Shown one piece after another: positions 7,507 through 15,687 of a DNA stretch of 40,529 bases (position 1 is its first letter; each line of letters begins with the position of its first letter). Position numbers and translations under genes: made by a program. This DNA is from Bacteroidaceae bacterium (GTDB taxonomy: Bacteria > Bacteroidota > Bacteroidia > Bacteroidales > Bacteroidaceae). The notes under the pieces are model-generated. The model was not told the origin of the DNA. It ran no database searches and saw only the letters and a program-made list of their open reading frames with translations. The stretch spans positions 1 to 40,529 of the forward strand of contig JAFVTL010000049.1 in NCBI GenBank assembly GCA_017503235.1, in the 5' to 3' direction.

Positions 7507-8393
7507 ACAGATTCTGCAATGTATTTTTCGAGTAACAAATAAGGTTGATAGGACAATTTGGCCTTACGAAGTCCCGGCAAACCCAAGTCCTCTTCCCTAT
7601 TTACATAGAGGTAATTGAGAGCTATACGATTGGCATACTCATAGTTTATCATTGCATAAGCGCCTTCGTAATTGGTATCGGCCTTCTCTACACAGACATT
7701 CCATGTGTCATGATTGATAGGGGTACCATAAGTAAAGGCCACCAGCCTCCCGTCCACCGTCAAGATTCCCCCTTGAATATCCAGTTCATCCATGTGGGTC
7801 AGCGCATACGTCATCGAACGTTTTTCAGCCTCCAAGGCCCGTTCCATTCCTTCTCCATTCTGCATCCTCCACTCATCAGCCAGTTTCAAGCATTCCGGCA
7901 CTTGCTCTCTTGTCAGTTCTTTATATTCATATTGGGGATATTCCTTTCTGAACCGATTCAGGTGATTCCGCTTGGCCTGAAGTTTCTTGCCGGCCAGCGA
8001 GGCCAGGCTTTCCCTCAGATAGATATAATCGTAATAATCGCGATTTTCCTTGAACACAAATGCGTCAGGCAGCATTTCCTCCATTTGCGTACGCATTCCA
8101 TAGGAGATTCCCTGCATTTTGAATGGGGCGTTCATGCTTGACGCATCCTCCAGCAACGCTTTCAATACCGGAAGTACATCACCCACACCTACAGGCATCA
8201 GATAGGTCAATTCCGAACCGGCATAAAAACGTAATACCAAGAAACCATCCATCACCGCATATTGTGTGTGATAGAGAAACCACCAGCTACAGAGGTTCGC
8301 AAACGAAAGGTCGCAATTCTGCCATTGGCTATGCGCAGTAAACGAACGGATAATATCTTTGTCCGCCAATGTTATATCCTTGAAGTCCAACAT
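7503..8393 (-). CDS. DUF2156 family protein (GNAT-fold, lysyltransferase-like)
   Basis: 296 residues from MLDFKDITLADKD. It resembles the DUF2156 family, related to the C-terminal catalytic domain of phosphatidylglycerol lysyltransferases: SLAGKKLQAKRNHLNRFRKEYP, TVDGRLVAFTYGTPIN and the C-terminal NREEDLGLPGLRKAKLSYQP segment. It has no membrane domain, so it is a stand-alone cytoplasmic form whose substrate I cannot name. The frame opens at 8498, but a minus-strand TAACTTTG box at 8459-8466 lies inside that extension, so the start is one of the adjacent ATGs at 8396 or 8393. It is coupled to the downstream GNAT gene by ATGA. Confidence 0.75.
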   Translation of the reverse strand: MLDFKDITLADKDIIRSFTAHSQWQNCDLSFANLCSWWFLYHTQYAVMDGFLVLRFYAGSELTYLMPVGVGDVLPVLKALLEDASSMNAPFKMQGISYGMRTQMEEMLPDAFVFKENRDYYDYIYLRESLASLAGKKLQAKRNHLNRFRKEYPQYEYKELTREQVPECLKLADEWRMQNGEGMERALEAEKRSMTYALTHMDELDIQGGILTVDGRLVAFTYGTPINHDTWNVCVEKADTNYEGAYAMINYEYANRIALNYLYVNREEDLGLPGLRKAKLSYQPYLLLEKYIAESV

Positions 8394-8458
8394 CATTCTG
8401 TATTGAAATAAACCGATAAACACACCTTCATAAGCCTTAATTATGAGGTGTAACAAGA

Positions 8459-8466
8459 CAAAGTTA
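8459..8466 (-). promoter_or_regulatory. Probable minus-7 box of the DUF2156-GNAT unit
   Basis: TAACTTTG on the minus strand matches TAnnTTTG, about 65 bases upstream of the chosen start. A matching minus-33 box at normal spacing is not clear. Confidence 0.4.
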
Positions 8467-8563
8467 AAACAATCCCTCCGTACGTTGTTCAATAACATAG
8501 ATTTTTTATGTACTTTTATTTAAAATATTATCGGTTTTGCAATGTTGATATAGCAATTTTACC

Positions 8564-8571
8564 TAATTTTG
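8564..8571 (+). promoter_or_regulatory. Probable minus-7 box of pta
   Basis: TAATTTTG matches TAnnTTTG. The nearest upstream TTTG (8536-8539) is 24 bases away, longer than ideal. The leader to ATG 8622 would be about 45 bases. Confidence 0.4.
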
Positions 8572-8621
8572 CATAGTGAAAAGACCCTATTAAGATTTAA
8601 AACTTAAAATTACAATATACT

Positions 8622-9629
8622 ATGAGTTTAATGAATCAAATCGTAGAACGTGCAAAAGCAAACAAGCAACGCATCGTTCTCCCTGAAGGTACTGAAGAAC
8701 GTACATTGAAGGCAGCTAACCAACTTTTGGCAGACGAAGTGGCAGACCTTATCCTGATTGGTAACCCGGACGAAATCATGGGCTTGGCCAAGGAATGGGG
8801 ATTGGAGCACATCGGCAAGGCAACCATCATCGACCCGGAAAACCATCCGAAGAAGGAAGAATATGCAGAACTTCTCTGCGAACTCCGCAAGAAGAAAGGC
8901 ATGACTATCGAAGAAGCCCGCAAATTAGTGGTTAATCCATTGTACTTGGGTTGCTTGATTATCAAAGCCGGCGACGCTGACGGTCAGTTGGCTGGTGCCA
9001 AGAATACTACCGGTGACGTGCTCCGTCCAGCATTGCAAATCATCAAGACTACTCCGGGCATCACTTGCGTATCAGGCGGTATGCTGTTGTTGACTCAGGC
9101 TCCTGAATGTGGTGAAAACGGTGTATTGTTCGTAGGCGACGTGGCTGTTACTCCGATGCCGGATGCCAACCAATTGGCTCAGATTGCCGTATGTACCGCT
9201 CAGACAGCCAAAGCCGTGGCAGGTCTCGACCCACGTGTAGCGATGTTGAGCTTCTCTACCAAGGGTTCGGCCAAGCACGAAGTGGTGGACAAGGTGACTG
9301 AAGCTTTGGCTATCGCTAAGGAAATGGCTCCTGAATTGAAGATTGAAGGTGAACTTCAGGCAGATGCTGCATTGGTTCCACGCATCGGTCAGAGCAAGGC
9401 TCCGGGTTCTGAAATCGCAGGTTATGCCAACGTATTGGTATTCCCATGCTTGGAAGTAGGCAACATCGCTTATAAGTTGGTAGAACGTTTGGGTCACGCT
9501 ACAGCTATCGGTCCTGTGCTCCAAGGTATCGCCCGTCCGGTGAACGACCTTTCTCGCGGTTGCTCCATCGACGACATTTACAACATGGTAGCGATCACTG
9601 CCAACCAGGCCATTGCCGCCAAGAAATAA
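8622..9629 (+). CDS. pta: Phosphate acetyltransferase
   Basis: 335 residues, the short single-domain form. It interconverts acetyl-CoA plus phosphate and acetyl phosphate plus CoA in the cytoplasm; with acetate kinase it makes ATP while excreting acetate. Family motifs are seen in order: IVLPEGTEERTLKAA at the N-terminus, GDADGQLAGAKNTTGDVLRP, VTPMPDANQLAQIA, MLSFSTKGSAKH, and FPCLEVGNIAYKLVERLGHATAIGP near the end. Codon use is visibly biased, as in highly expressed Bacteroides genes. ackA follows 121 bases downstream, with a palindromic repeat in the gap. Confidence 0.97.
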   Translation: MSLMNQIVERAKANKQRIVLPEGTEERTLKAANQLLADEVADLILIGNPDEIMGLAKEWGLEHIGKATIIDPENHPKKEEYAELLCELRKKKGMTIEEARKLVVNPLYLGCLIIKAGDADGQLAGAKNTTGDVLRPALQIIKTTPGITCVSGGMLLLTQAPECGENGVLFVGDVAVTPMPDANQLAQIAVCTAQTAKAVAGLDPRVAMLSFSTKGSAKHEVVDKVTEALAIAKEMAPELKIEGELQADAALVPRIGQSKAPGSEIAGYANVLVFPCLEVGNIAYKLVERLGHATAIGPVLQGIARPVNDLSRGCSIDDIYNMVAITANQAIAAKK

Positions 9630-9655
9630 TAAAAACAAACCCGTTAACACAACGT

Positions 9656-9730
9656 GTCATTCTGAACGTAGTGAAGAATCTGAATATATCAACTATCGCT
9701 ATTCAGATCCTTCGCTTCGCTCAGGATGAC
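9656..9730. repeat. Imperfect palindromic interspersed repeat between pta and ackA
   Basis: Arms of 31 bases at 9656-9686 and 9700-9730 match at 26 positions when inverted, with a 13-base loop. The right arm contains TTCGCTTCGCTCAGGATGAC, a word I recognise as a widespread short interspersed repeat in Bacteroidetes and other phyla. An ORF spanning it encodes the familiar repeat-derived peptide ILRFAQDDKKK and is not a gene. It may act as an intra-operon hairpin. Confidence 0.8.
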
Positions 9731-9750
9731 AAAAAAAAGAATATAGAATT

Positions 9751-10950
9751 ATGAAGATTTTGGTTCTCAATTGCGGTAGTTCTTCTATCAAATACAAATT
9801 GTTTGACATGACTACCAAGGAAGTGATGGCTCAAGGTGGTATCGAAAAGATTGGTCTGCCCGGCTCATTCCTTAAACTCACCTTACCTAACGGAGAAAAG
9901 AAGATTCTCGAAAAGGACATTCCCGAACATACTGCTGGGATTGACTTTATCCTCAATACATTGGTAAGCAAAGAATATGGCGCCATCCAATCATTGGACG
10001 AAATCAACGCTGTAGGTCACCGTATGGTACATGGTGGTGAAAAGTTCGCCAAGTCCGTGTTGATTGATCAGGAAGTGCTGGACACCTTCATTGCCTGCAA
10101 CGATTTGGCTCCTTTGCACAACCCGGCCAACCTGAAAGGCGTGAATGCCGTTACCGCTATTCTGCCTAACGTTCCTCAAGTGGGCGTATTTGACACCGCT
10201 TTCCATCAGACTATGCCAGATTACGCATACATGTATGCCGTACCTTATGAACTTTACAAGAAGCATGGCGTACGTCGCTATGGTTTCCACGGAACATCCC
10301 ATCGTTACGTTTCAAAACGCGTTTGCGAATATTTGAACATACCTGTTGAAGGCACAAAGATCATCACTTGCCACGTAGGTAATGGTGGTTCTATCTCAGC
10401 TATCAAGGACGGTAAGTGCATCGATACCAGCATGGGGCTCACTCCATTGGAAGGCTTGATGATGGGTACCCGTTCAGGCGACATTGACGGTGGTGCTGTA
10501 ACCTACATCATGGAAAAGGAAGGCTTGGACGCAACCGGTATATCCAATCTGCTCAACAAGAAGAGTGGCGTGATGGGAATCTTTGAAAAGTCAAGCGACA
10601 TGCGCGACTTGGAAAATGCTGTCAAGGAAGGCGACGAACGCGCTTTGTTGGCCGAAAACATGTATTTCTACCGCATCAAGAAATACATCGGAGCATACGC
10701 AGCTGCTTTAGGCGGTGTAGATGTCATTGTATTTACCGGTGGTGTGGGTGAAAACCAATCTTCTGCACGCTGGGGAGCATGCTCCGGTTTGGAATACATG
10801 GGTGTAAAGCTTGACACAGAAAAGAACAAGGTACGCGGTGAAGAAGCGATCATCTCTACAGACGATTCAAAGGTGAAGGTTGTAGTTATCCCGACCGATG
10901 AAGAATTGATGATTGCAAGCGACACAATGGACATCTTGAGCGCTAAGTAA
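9751..10950 (+). CDS. ackA: Acetate kinase
   Basis: 399 residues, the normal length. It transfers the phosphoryl group of acetyl phosphate to ADP, completing the Pta-AckA route. Signature segments: MKILVLNCGSSSIKYKLFD at the start, NAVGHRMVHGG, PLHNPANL, VFDTAFHQTMP, RRYGFHGTSHRYVS, CHVGNGGSISAIKDG, DTSMGLTPLEGLMMGTRSGDID, and FTGGVGEN, all intact. Same strand as pta and probably part of one transcript, although the palindrome upstream could uncouple the two. A strong terminator starts 22 bases after the stop. Confidence 0.97.
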   Translation: MKILVLNCGSSSIKYKLFDMTTKEVMAQGGIEKIGLPGSFLKLTLPNGEKKILEKDIPEHTAGIDFILNTLVSKEYGAIQSLDEINAVGHRMVHGGEKFAKSVLIDQEVLDTFIACNDLAPLHNPANLKGVNAVTAILPNVPQVGVFDTAFHQTMPDYAYMYAVPYELYKKHGVRRYGFHGTSHRYVSKRVCEYLNIPVEGTKIITCHVGNGGSISAIKDGKCIDTSMGLTPLEGLMMGTRSGDIDGGAVTYIMEKEGLDATGISNLLNKKSGVMGIFEKSSDMRDLENAVKEGDERALLAENMYFYRIKKYIGAYAAALGGVDVIVFTGGVGENQSSARWGACSGLEYMGVKLDTEKNKVRGEEAIISTDDSKVKVVVIPTDEELMIASDTMDILSAK

Positions 10951-10971
10951 TCTGAAACTCATTATAATGAA

Positions 10972-11008
10972 AGGCTGCCGTGCCAAGCTTGCATGGCGGC
11001 CTTTTTTT
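10972..11008 (+). terminator. Intrinsic terminator after ackA
   Basis: AGGCTGCCGTGC (10972-10983) pairs with GCATGGCGGCCT (10991-11002) with two G-U pairs, a 7-base loop and a T run to 11008. Confidence 0.9.
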
Positions 11009-11031
11009 GCCTCCGTCAAAAAACAAGAAAC

Positions 11032-11652
11032 ATGAAAGAAGTCAATCCCCAAGAAACTAGCCGAGCAAGTGCCTTCGAGTTATGGATGAGTTCACCAATG
11101 CCCATGGTGACACTTACCAAGACAATCAACATTACCCGTGCCTATAAAGCAAGCAAAAACAAACGCATCAAACTAAACGCCCTTCTATGTTGGTGTATCG
11201 GCAAAGCAGCCTGTCAAGTGGAAGAATTTTACATGCTGCCCGTTGGAGGCAAGATGTACCAATTCGATAGCATCGCCATCAATGTCATCGTCAACAACAA
11301 GAAAGGCGGTATCAGCTCATGCGACATCCCCTACACCAATGACTTCAATCGTTTCTATGAAGATTACATCAGATTGACACAATCCGTTTCGGAGTCATGT
11401 GAAAGCTCTTTCATCGAAGATGCGATGATTATCGGTACCTCGGCAGTAGTAGCAACCGAGCTCGATTGCATTGTCAACCAATACACCGACAAGTTTCTCA
11501 ACCCGATGGTAATGTGGGGAAAGTATCGTCAATCGTGGTTCAAGACTACCTTACCCATCTCGTTCCAATTTCATCATGTACAGATGGATGGAGGTCATGG
11601 AGCCCTGTTCTTGGATATTCTTCAAAAGGAAATGAAAAAGCTGAAATTATAA
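11032..11652 (+). CDS. CAT-fold acyltransferase (chloramphenicol acetyltransferase family)
   Basis: 206 residues from ATG 11032; the frame extends to 10993 but that would place the start inside the ackA terminator. The type A CAT signature HHVQMDG (HHxxxDG) is at residues 181-187, and NPMVMWGKYRQ precedes it as in CAT-like proteins. The family acetylates chloramphenicol in resistant strains, but chromosomal CAT-like proteins of Bacteroidales often have no shown drug activity, so resistance should not be inferred. It stands alone after the ackA terminator, convergent with the lipoprotein gene. Confidence 0.75.
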   Translation: MKEVNPQETSRASAFELWMSSPMPMVTLTKTINITRAYKASKNKRIKLNALLCWCIGKAACQVEEFYMLPVGGKMYQFDSIAINVIVNNKKGGISSCDIPYTNDFNRFYEDYIRLTQSVSESCESSFIEDAMIIGTSAVVATELDCIVNQYTDKFLNPMVMWGKYRQSWFKTTLPISFQFHHVQMDGGHGALFLDILQKEMKKLKL

Positions 11653-11773
11653 CGTATCGGCAAGGACTATCAAAAGACGCAATGGCAACGAAAGCCAAAC
11701 TTTCCAGCAATGGATATTTGAGCAAGCTACTTACCAATCTTGTAAATTGTGATTTCATCAGTAGCTTCCAAGT

Positions 11774-12607
11774 TTATTTTCTTTTTAGGTACTTCTCAAA
11801 TTCATCAATATTCAAGCCCTCACTTTTCACTACAATTATATGGTTCTTATCCGTAAGGAAACAAGTTGGTGTAGCTTGACATCCGTACTTAATTCTTATC
11901 GGACTTGCATCTAACTTGAAATCGGAAACGAATGCATAATCATTACCTACATAATGTTCTTTCACTGATTTCAAATCTTCGATTGAACTACTTGGCCAAT
12001 AGAGTACAATCTCCAAATCCTCACGATTTGTCTGTTTATACAACGTCTTCAAGTATTCACGTCCTTCATCGCCCATACATCCTAAACCTCCATACAACAA
12101 AAGAATTTGCTTCCCTTTCAACTGATTCCAGTCAAATTCAACATTCTCTTCTGTTACGCAAGGGAATGGAACAAGAGTACTTCCTACCGAAAGCTGTTCC
12201 GTATCCAAATGAGCCTTTATATTCAGCCCCATTTTTGATTTTTGCATATCATAAGACAAAGAAGCAAGCACTTGGCGCAAAGTATCTTTGTCTATATAAT
12301 TACGAGTCATAAACAATCGGGCTAAACCACTTGGAGTTGAAGCATACTTAAAAGCTAATGCAATATTTTTACGATTAGCCTCTTCAATCATAGCATTATA
12401 TATATCTATAATACTATCTTTACTCTCTGGTTGGTTTTCTAAAAGGGAAAACAAATTTTCTGTTTCATTATTGAATGTTATCCACAAAAGACTATCTTCG
12501 TGCAAATAATTTTCTTCCGTAAGTGCTTCGTCACTCACTTTGGAATTGCAAGACAACATAAGCAAAAGACTTAGACCTAGGGACATCTTTAAAGTTAACC
12601 TTCTCAT
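11774..12607 (-). CDS. Thioredoxin-like lipoprotein with degenerate active site
   Basis: 277 residues from MRRLTLKMSLGLSLLLMLSC; Cys20 is the likely lipidation site, so it should be a periplasm-facing or surface lipoprotein. An ATG at 12619 is an alternative start. The C-terminal ~140 residues look like a TlpA/AhpC-type thioredoxin fold (KGKQILLLYGGLGCMGDEG, then the cis-Pro region ATPTCFLTDKN). The CxxC is reduced to a single Cys in GCMGD, so classic disulfide reductase activity is doubtful. The coding DNA is clearly more AT-rich than its neighbours (some 60-base stretches are about 23-28% GC by hand count). It follows lpxH after 42 bases. Confidence 0.65.
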   Translation of the reverse strand: MRRLTLKMSLGLSLLLMLSCNSKVSDEALTEENYLHEDSLLWITFNNETENLFSLLENQPESKDSIIDIYNAMIEEANRKNIALAFKYASTPSGLARLFMTRNYIDKDTLRQVLASLSYDMQKSKMGLNIKAHLDTEQLSVGSTLVPFPCVTEENVEFDWNQLKGKQILLLYGGLGCMGDEGREYLKTLYKQTNREDLEIVLYWPSSSIEDLKSVKEHYVGNDYAFVSDFKLDASPIRIKYGCQATPTCFLTDKNHIIVVKSEGLNIDEFEKYLKRK

Positions 12608-12649
12608 TATTAATGACATTAGATGTTTAAGAAAACAAAAGTATGTATT

Positions 12650-13414
12650 TTACGGCTGGCTCTCCCCTTCAATGAACTGCTCCAGGAACATATTCTCGCC
12701 ATCGAAAACAGCATACGAGAATTCATGAATCCAATCACCCAGGATAAGGATACGAGCAGTGCGGCTCAACATCAAGTCGAGCATGATGTGACGATGCCCA
12801 TAGATAAAGAAATTGATGTCGGGATGTGTCTTGAGATAATCCTTGGTATAAAGTATCAAAGGTTCCTCCTTTTCCCCCATATATTCCGGTTCGCGACCAT
12901 TCTCACGTTTCAAGCGGCTATGCTTGGCCCATGTCAAACCGAAATCCACACTCCAACGGGGATGAAGCATCGAGAAAAGGCGTTGCAACGTCTTGCTATG
13001 GAACATGGTACGAATCAGCTTGAACTTCCAGTCGTTATCACCCAACCCGTCACCATGAGCCAAGTAGAATTCCTTGCCATAAATTTCGCAAGTGGTAGGT
13101 TCACGATGGATAATGACACCACACTCCTTTTCCAGATAATCGCCACACCAAATGTCGTGGTTACCGATAAAGAAATGTACTTCCACGCCCATATCAGTCA
13201 GCTCGGAAATCTTACCTAAGAAACGAGTGCACCCCTTCGGCACCACCATTTTGAACTCATACCAGAAGTCAAACATATCCCCCAAAAGATAGACTGCTGA
13301 GGCCTTGTCCTTGATACTATCAAGGAAATTCACCAATCGGCGTTCCTGCGTACGGGCATGAGGGATAGCACGCGACCCTAAATGAGCATCCGATAAAAAA
13401 TAGACATTCTTCAT
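12650..13414 (-). CDS. lpxH: UDP-2,3-diacylglucosamine diphosphatase, LpxH-like
   Basis: 254 residues from MKNVYFLSDAHLG. It is a calcineurin-like metallophosphoesterase: DAH (residues 9-11), GDMFDF (45-50), GNHD (84-87), a later HGDGLGD and GHRH, all metal-ligand motifs intact. In lipid A synthesis LpxH cleaves UDP-2,3-diacylglucosamine to lipid X and UMP at the inner membrane face. The frame extends to 13474 but the extra residues are unlike the family. It lies 25 bases after the DUF59 gene and probably shares its promoter. LpxG or another metallophosphoesterase is less likely given motif spacing. Confidence 0.85.
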   Translation of the reverse strand: MKNVYFLSDAHLGSRAIPHARTQERRLVNFLDSIKDKASAVYLLGDMFDFWYEFKMVVPKGCTRFLGKISELTDMGVEVHFFIGNHDIWCGDYLEKECGVIIHREPTTCEIYGKEFYLAHGDGLGDNDWKFKLIRTMFHSKTLQRLFSMLHPRWSVDFGLTWAKHSRLKRENGREPEYMGEKEEPLILYTKDYLKTHPDINFFIYGHRHIMLDLMLSRTARILILGDWIHEFSYAVFDGENMFLEQFIEGESQP

Positions 13415-13439
13415 AGTGCAGGGAGTTGTTTGATTCTTT

Positions 13440-13760
13440 CTACAAAAAGCCCAGATCCAATTTGGCCTCTTCACTCATCATCTCCTTATCCCATTCCGGT
13501 TCAAAAACCAAGTTAACCGTAGTCTGGGTGACTCCTTCAACTGACTCAATCTTCTGACGGACATCCTCCATGATGAAATCAGCTGCCGGACAGTTGGGAG
13601 CGGTTAGCGTCATGTCAATAACGGCCTCCCCATCATCCTGCAAGTCAATTTTATAGATTAAGCCCAAGTCGTATACGTTCACTGGAATCTCCGGATCAAA
13701 TACGGTCTTGAGCATGGCAATGATTCTTTCTTCTATTTGTAAACGTGCTACTGCATCCAT
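13440..13760 (-). CDS. DUF59 / MIP18 family Fe-S assembly protein (SufT-like)
   Basis: 106 residues from MDAVARLQIEERI. The single MIP18-like domain has the hallmark DPEIPVNVYDLGLIY and TAPNCPAAD, whose Cys is the conserved cluster-handling residue. Relatives (SufT, PaaD, the domain in Mrp/ApbC) help mature iron-sulfur proteins in the cytoplasm. A minus-7 box at 13782-13789 lies upstream of the chosen start and inside the longer frame opening at 13784, favouring 13760. lpxH follows after 25 bases; no functional link is obvious. Confidence 0.85.
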   Translation of the reverse strand: MDAVARLQIEERIIAMLKTVFDPEIPVNVYDLGLIYKIDLQDDGEAVIDMTLTAPNCPAADFIMEDVRQKIESVEGVTQTTVNLVFEPEWDKEMMSEEAKLDLGFL

Positions 13761-13781
13761 TGTCTTCCTGATTTTATTCTG

Positions 13782-13789
13782 CAAATATA
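13782..13789 (-). promoter_or_regulatory. Minus-7 box upstream of the DUF59-lpxH unit
   Basis: TATATTTG on the minus strand, 21 bases from the DUF59 start codon. No clear minus-33 box at the usual distance. Confidence 0.45.
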
Positions 13790-13825
13790 CAATTTGTTTG
13801 CGACTTTATTCCCTTTCACTCCAAT

Positions 13826-14515
13826 TTACATCCTACCCTCATCCGCATAACTGTAAAAACATCCATCCGTCAGAATAACATGATCGACCAACCGGATGTT
13901 CATAATCTGACAGGCTTGACGAAGCTGTTCCGTCAACCGGTCATCCTCCCTGCTTGGATGAATGTTTCCTGAAGGATGATTGTGACAAAGAGCGATGGCG
14001 GAAGCACGTTTCAAAAGAGTTTCATGCAAAATACAGCGCACATCTACCGCTGTAGCCGAAAGACCACCGGTACTGACTCTTACCTTATCAATTACCTTAG
14101 AAGCCTGGTTCAAAAGCAACAACCAACATTCTTCTGTAGGCAAATCGCACATCAGAGGATAGAAACATTCGTAAACGTCCTTGGAACTGACAATGCTCAA
14201 TCGTTCGCGAATATCCTCTTCCTTACGGCGTTTGCCCAATTCCGAAGCCGCTAAAATAGTGATTGCCTTAGCGGGACCAATACCCTTAAACCGACAAAGT
14301 TCATCAACGGAAGCCTTACCAAGCTCATTCAAATTATTATGATACTCGGCCAACACCTTCCGCATCAGTTCGACTGCCGAATCTTCCGTATTCCCCGAAC
14401 CAATTAAAATGGCCAACAATTCAGCATTAGAAAGAGACGATACTCCATGCATCATCATCTTCTCGCGCGGGCGGTCTTCTTCCGCCCATTGGTTGATATT
14501 CAGTTTGTCGTTCAT
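13826..14515 (-). CDS. radC: RadC family JAMM-domain protein
   Basis: 229 residues. The N-terminal helix-hairpin-helix region (FKGIGPAKA, about 76-84) is followed by an MPN/JAMM domain with the complete zinc motif HNHPSG...PSREDD at residues 178-192. The family was named for DNA repair, but that role has been questioned and the biochemical activity is unknown; the motif predicts a metal-dependent hydrolase. Its start overlaps the stop of the upstream glycosyltransferase by one base (TAATG at 14513-14517), so the two are translated from one message. Confidence 0.92.
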   Translation of the reverse strand: MNDKLNINQWAEEDRPREKMMMHGVSSLSNAELLAILIGSGNTEDSAVELMRKVLAEYHNNLNELGKASVDELCRFKGIGPAKAITILAASELGKRRKEEDIRERLSIVSSKDVYECFYPLMCDLPTEECWLLLLNQASKVIDKVRVSTGGLSATAVDVRCILHETLLKRASAIALCHNHPSGNIHPSREDDRLTEQLRQACQIMNIRLVDHVILTDGCFYSYADEGRM

Positions 14516-15603
14516 TACTTATAGAAATTCTTTTCAAAGGCTGCAAATTCGTCCTTTCCACAGATGCACCGTCTCCACCAAGCAAGCAGGAAACCAGAGC
14601 CATACCCCATCAATTGGACAAAAGAAGCCCCAATACTTAAACAAGCTACTTTAAAAGATTTATTTCGAACAAAAGAATCTATGAATATCAACAAGGAGTA
14701 TGCCAAAAGAGGAGCAAGCGCTCCCAAGACAGCCATTACCCCCAGAAATACGCCTACATACAACATACTGGGATCATCAACTACGTCAGCATAAATCCCA
14801 TACCCATTGGAAACAATCAAGCCCAAGCCTACTACAAACAATAGGCACAAGAGCAAGACACCCAAAGTAAACACCGCCGGCAGCATATGTACCAGTTTCA
14901 ATGAATCAGGATACTTTTTATAGAGGTTGATACGGGCAATTCCGGAATTATGAACCTGTTTGAAGAATTTTTTCAAATCCGTCCGGCGTTTATGCCACAC
15001 CCACGCTTCAGGGAACAGCCGGCATCGATAACTGTTCTTAAAGATGCGGATACTGAAATCAATGTCTTCGCCGAAACGCATCTTCGAGAATCCGCCCAAT
15101 GACTGGTAAACCGACTTTCGTACCCCCATATTGAAACTGCGAGGATAGAATTTGTCCAATTTCTTCTTTCCGCCACGAATACCACCCGTAGTAAAAAAGG
15201 AAGTCATGGCATAGTTGATGGCCTTCTGTACATCAGTAAAGGAATCGTGGGCTCTGTCAGGTCCTCCAAAGGCATCGGTGTCCTCCTGTTGCAACTCTTT
15301 TTCCACCTCTTCCAGATAAGTGGCGGGCAAGATACAATCCGAATCGAGAATCAGCATGTATTCCCCTTGAGCCTGTTCTACCCCATAATTACGGGTTTGC
15401 CCCGGTCCTGAATTCGCCTTATTATAATAATGGACATCCAAGACCTTTTCGAATTTTTCGACCACTTCCTTACAGGGATCCGACGAACCATCCTCCACCA
15501 CAATCACTTCGAAGTCGCGAAACGTCTGTCGTGTCAAGCTATCCAAAAGCTCGTCTACCTCGTCAGGACGATTATATACAGGTATGATAAATGAATATTT
15601 CAT
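14515..15603 (-). CDS. Membrane-anchored family 2 glycosyltransferase
   Basis: 362 residues. The N-terminal GT-A domain starts with KYSFIIPVYNRPDEVDELLDSL, has VVEDGSSD and the DxD-type LILDSDCILP (about 89-98), then an EDIDFSIRI acceptor-site motif. Three hydrophobic segments follow (about 235-260, 282-310 and 325-345), so it acts at the inner membrane on a sugar donor and an unknown acceptor, perhaps a lipid-linked glycan. radC overlaps its stop codon. The efp terminator is immediately upstream, so it should have its own promoter, which I could not identify. Confidence 0.85.
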   Translation of the reverse strand: MKYSFIIPVYNRPDEVDELLDSLTRQTFRDFEVIVVEDGSSDPCKEVVEKFEKVLDVHYYNKANSGPGQTRNYGVEQAQGEYMLILDSDCILPATYLEEVEKELQQEDTDAFGGPDRAHDSFTDVQKAINYAMTSFFTTGGIRGGKKKLDKFYPRSFNMGVRKSVYQSLGGFSKMRFGEDIDFSIRIFKNSYRCRLFPEAWVWHKRRTDLKKFFKQVHNSGIARINLYKKYPDSLKLVHMLPAVFTLGVLLLCLLFVVGLGLIVSNGYGIYADVVDDPSMLYVGVFLGVMAVLGALAPLLAYSLLIFIDSFVRNKSFKVACLSIGASFVQLMGYGSGFLLAWWRRCICGKDEFAAFEKNFYK

Positions 15604-15633
15604 AATAGGTCCTCTTGACAGACAAAGGAATAT

Positions 15634-15670
15634 AAAAAAGGCGGGACTTGCAACAAGTTCCGCCTTTTTT
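15634..15670 (-). terminator. Terminator of efp
   Basis: A run (15634-15639), GGCGGGACTTG (15640-15650), 3-base loop, CAAGTTCCGCC (15654-15664), T run (15665-15670). On the minus strand the stem has one A-C mismatch; on the plus strand it is a G-U pair. It lies 17 bases past the efp stop. Confidence 0.85.
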
Positions 15671-15687
15671 GTATCATCATTTGCTTA

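Noticed and set aside
7545..8141. 198-codon plus-strand frame
   Set aside because: Antisense shadow of the DUF2156 gene.
9560..9754. 64-codon frame across the pta-ackA gap
   Set aside because: It overlaps the end of pta and encodes the repeat-derived peptide ILRFAQDDKKK; it is a translation of the palindromic repeat.
11032..11652. Chloramphenicol resistance gene on a mobile element
   Set aside because: Only the CAT-family motif is visible; there is no transposase, integrase or repeat at its ends, and drug activity cannot be inferred.
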